A program made the position numbers and the translations under genes. Under the pieces are notes generated by a model, which saw nothing but the letters and a program-made list of their open reading frames with translations, searched no databases and was not told the origin of the DNA. DNA of 64,000 bases from Mongoliibacter ruber (GTDB lineage Bacteria > Bacteroidota > Bacteroidia > Cytophagales > Cyclobacteriaceae), in NCBI RefSeq assembly GCF_003003005.1, contig NZ_PVTR01000010.1:62001-126000 (forward strand), in the 5' to 3' direction. Shown here piece after piece: positions 62,352 through 64,000 of the stretch. Position 1 is the first letter of the stretch. Each line of letters opens with the position of its first letter.

Positions 62352-63893
62352 AGAGAAGTATCTGGCTTTTTCTCTTTAGTATCTATTGGCTTGATTTCAT
62401 TTGTGGCCATCGCCCAATTTACCCCGGCTATCATAGGTGGTATCTATTGGAAAAAAGGGTCAAGACACGGTGCATTGTCCGGGATAATTGCAGGGTTTGT
62501 TATTTGGTTTTTCACCTTAGTGGTACCTACTATAGTTACGGCAGGGTTTTTACCACAGTCATTGATGGATGACGGTTTATTTGGCTGGAGTATTTTGAGG
62601 CCATACCAACTTTTTGGAATGCAGGAAATGGGCTATGTCAGTCATTCGCTTTTTTTTAGCCTTTCCACCAATGTGATTGTATACGTATTTCTTTCCCTTT
62701 ATACCACGCAGACCTCCAAAGAACACAACCAAGCTGTAGTTTTTGTAGATATTTTCAAGTATAGCACCATCATGGACAGCTCGATTATCTGGAAGGGGCA
62801 GGCATACCTTCCGGACTTGAAGTCTCTTTTGGATAATTTTTTGGGAGTAGAAAAGGCAGAGTTGGCACTACAGGAATTTACACAAGGGACAGGGAGAGAG
62901 CTTGGAGTAAAAAACTATGCCGATCCAGAGCTTGTGAATTATTCTGAAAGATTGCTCTCAGGAATCATTGGTTCAGCATCCGCACGTATCCTAGTAGGAT
63001 CTGTGGTAAAAGAGGAAGAGATCAGCATGGAGGAAGTTTTGAATATCCTCAGAGAAACACAGGAGTTAAAAAGCCTGAATTTGGAACTAAAGAAAAAAAG
63101 TAAAGCACTTAAAAAAGCTACCCAAGAACTTAGAAACATGAATGAGACACTGCGTCTGAATGATATGCTTAAGGATGAATTTATTTCTACCGTAACCCAT
63201 GAAATGAAAACTCCAATCACCTCAATTCGAGCTTTTTCTGAAATCCTCATGGATGAAGACTTGCCAGATGAAGACCGTCAGCGTTTTTTGGATATTATCA
63301 TTCAGGAGACCGAACGCATGACTAGATTAATAGATCAAGTCTTGGATCTTGAAAGATTTGATTCGGGAAGACAAAAGCTCAACTTGGAAAAATCGGACAC
63401 CAAAATACTTGTCCTTCAAGCAACCGAAAGTATGCTTCAGGTTTTCAAGGAAAAGTCCATACAATTTGAACTTAACCTTCAATTTGAAGAACTTTATATG
63501 CATGTGGATGAAGATCGAATCAAGCAAGTCATACTCAACCTGCTCTCAAATGCTTCGAAATTTGCCAAGAGTAAGGTGATGCTTAATTCATTTATAGATG
63601 AATCAAAATGGAAACTACAGGTTTGGGATGATGGAAAGGGAGTGCCTGAGGAGGAGATCGCTTATATATTCGATAAATTTTTCCAAGCCAAGAACCAAAC
63701 CAGTAAAAAGCCAGTAGGAAGCGGTCTTGGGTTAGCCATTTCCAAAAAAATAATAGAGTACCACGATGGAGAAATAGGTGTGAGCAGACAGGGTGACCTT
63801 ACATGCTTTGAGTTTTCCATCCCAATACAAGCAAATGAAAAATTAAACCAAACTTACACTACTGCCGATGAACAAAATATTGATCGTAGATGA
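62352..63893 (+). pseudogene. CbrA-like sensor histidine kinase, C-terminal part (same frame)
   Basis: Completes the SSS domain (LVSIGLISFVAIAQFTPAIIGGIYWKKGSRHGA), then a STAC-like linker (LDNFLGVEKAELALQEF), a coiled coil (about 63060-63160), HisKA with phospho-accepting histidine in VTHEMKTPITSIRAFSEIL (codon 63198-63200), and HATPase with N box NLLSNASKFAK, G1 DDGKGVPEE, G2 GSGLGLAISKK. No good start codon lies just after the stop: the first in-frame candidate is TTG at 62391, so independent translation is doubtful. The end overlaps the response regulator gene by 26 bp. Confidence 0.85.
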
Positions 63894-64000
63894 TGAACCC
63901 AATATCCTACTCTCCTTGGAATTCCTCTTCAAAAAAGAAGGGTACAAGGTCTACATAGCAAGAGATGGAGAAGAGGCTATGGGCATCATCGAAACAAACA
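63868..64000 (+). CDS. Response regulator, 5' part (cut by window end)
   Basis: 44 residues visible: [37 protein letters not shown], the start of a receiver domain with the acidic pair DD (8-9). The phospho-acceptor aspartate and the output domain lie beyond the window. It overlaps the kinase gene by 26 bp, so it is almost surely its partner. Confidence 0.92.
   Translation, partial: MNKILIVDDEPNILLSLEFLFKKEGYKVYIARDGEEAMGIIETN

Overview
The window is a chromosomal segment of a Bacteroidota bacterium, most likely order Cytophagales (Cyclobacteriaceae-like). Grounds: moderate-to-low GC with AT-rich spacers, few Shine-Dalgarno sequences, TTG-N17-23-TAnnTTTG type promoters, and typical lineage families (DUF4382 lipoproteins, BatD, DUF4212/symporter pair, rbfA next to a LolC/E-like permease, IleRS of the PPSANGTPGIHH type, LspA with a long insertion). 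The placement is inferred from protein character, not from a search.

Layout. 1-6.7 kb: 3' end of uvrA, a TRIC-family channel, the operon glyA-tatC-rpiB closed by a strong terminator, and a large FtsX/MacB-type permease. 6.7-11.1 kb: an SH3b amidase and a polytopic membrane protein on the minus strand, then rbfA and a LolC/E-like permease. 11.1-11.5 kb: two near-identical tRNA-like genes with very long variable regions, with a -7 promoter box and an intrinsic terminator on the same strand. 11.7-19.2 kb: DUF2784, a coiled-coil membrane protein, a LOG-family enzyme, a minus-strand operon DUF4382 lipoprotein-ribD-fRMsr, a second DUF4382 lipoprotein, dgt and DUF1569. 19.5-28.3 kb: ileS, lspA, a voltage-gated-type K+ channel with a zinc ribbon, a pRiA4b ORF-3 protein, an unrecognised 334-aa protein and an MFS carrier. 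28.8-33.2 kb: SulP transporter, MFS carrier, AraC regulator.

33.2-40.9 kb is the most repeat-rich part. Five tandem ~121-bp units, each a nested dyad, precede a TolC-RND-adaptor efflux operon. More copies follow the operon, the first overlapping the adaptor stop codon, and a second repeat family flanks a small ParE/RelE-type toxin-antitoxin pair. 40.9-51.6 kb: lipoprotein, 2OG-Fe(II) oxygenase, chrA, tRNA-Val(GAC), an M14 peptidase, and a minus-strand cluster batD-aroC-dicarboxylate symporter. 52-56.7 kb: queG, ruvB, apbE, ZIP transporter.

56.8-64 kb looks like one physiological unit for uptake and sensing of small carboxylates: an IS1-InsA-like zinc-ribbon/HTH protein, an outer-membrane porin, DUF4212 plus a sodium:solute symporter, then a small membrane protein, a CbrA-like symporter-domain histidine kinase and a response regulator cut by the window end. 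The kinase reading frame carries an in-frame TAA in its membrane domain.

Most genes are ordinary housekeeping or transport genes. The least expected signals are the tandem tRNA-like genes, the repeat families around the efflux operon and toxin-antitoxin pair, the interrupted sensor kinase, and a 28-bp dyad inside the glyA promoter.
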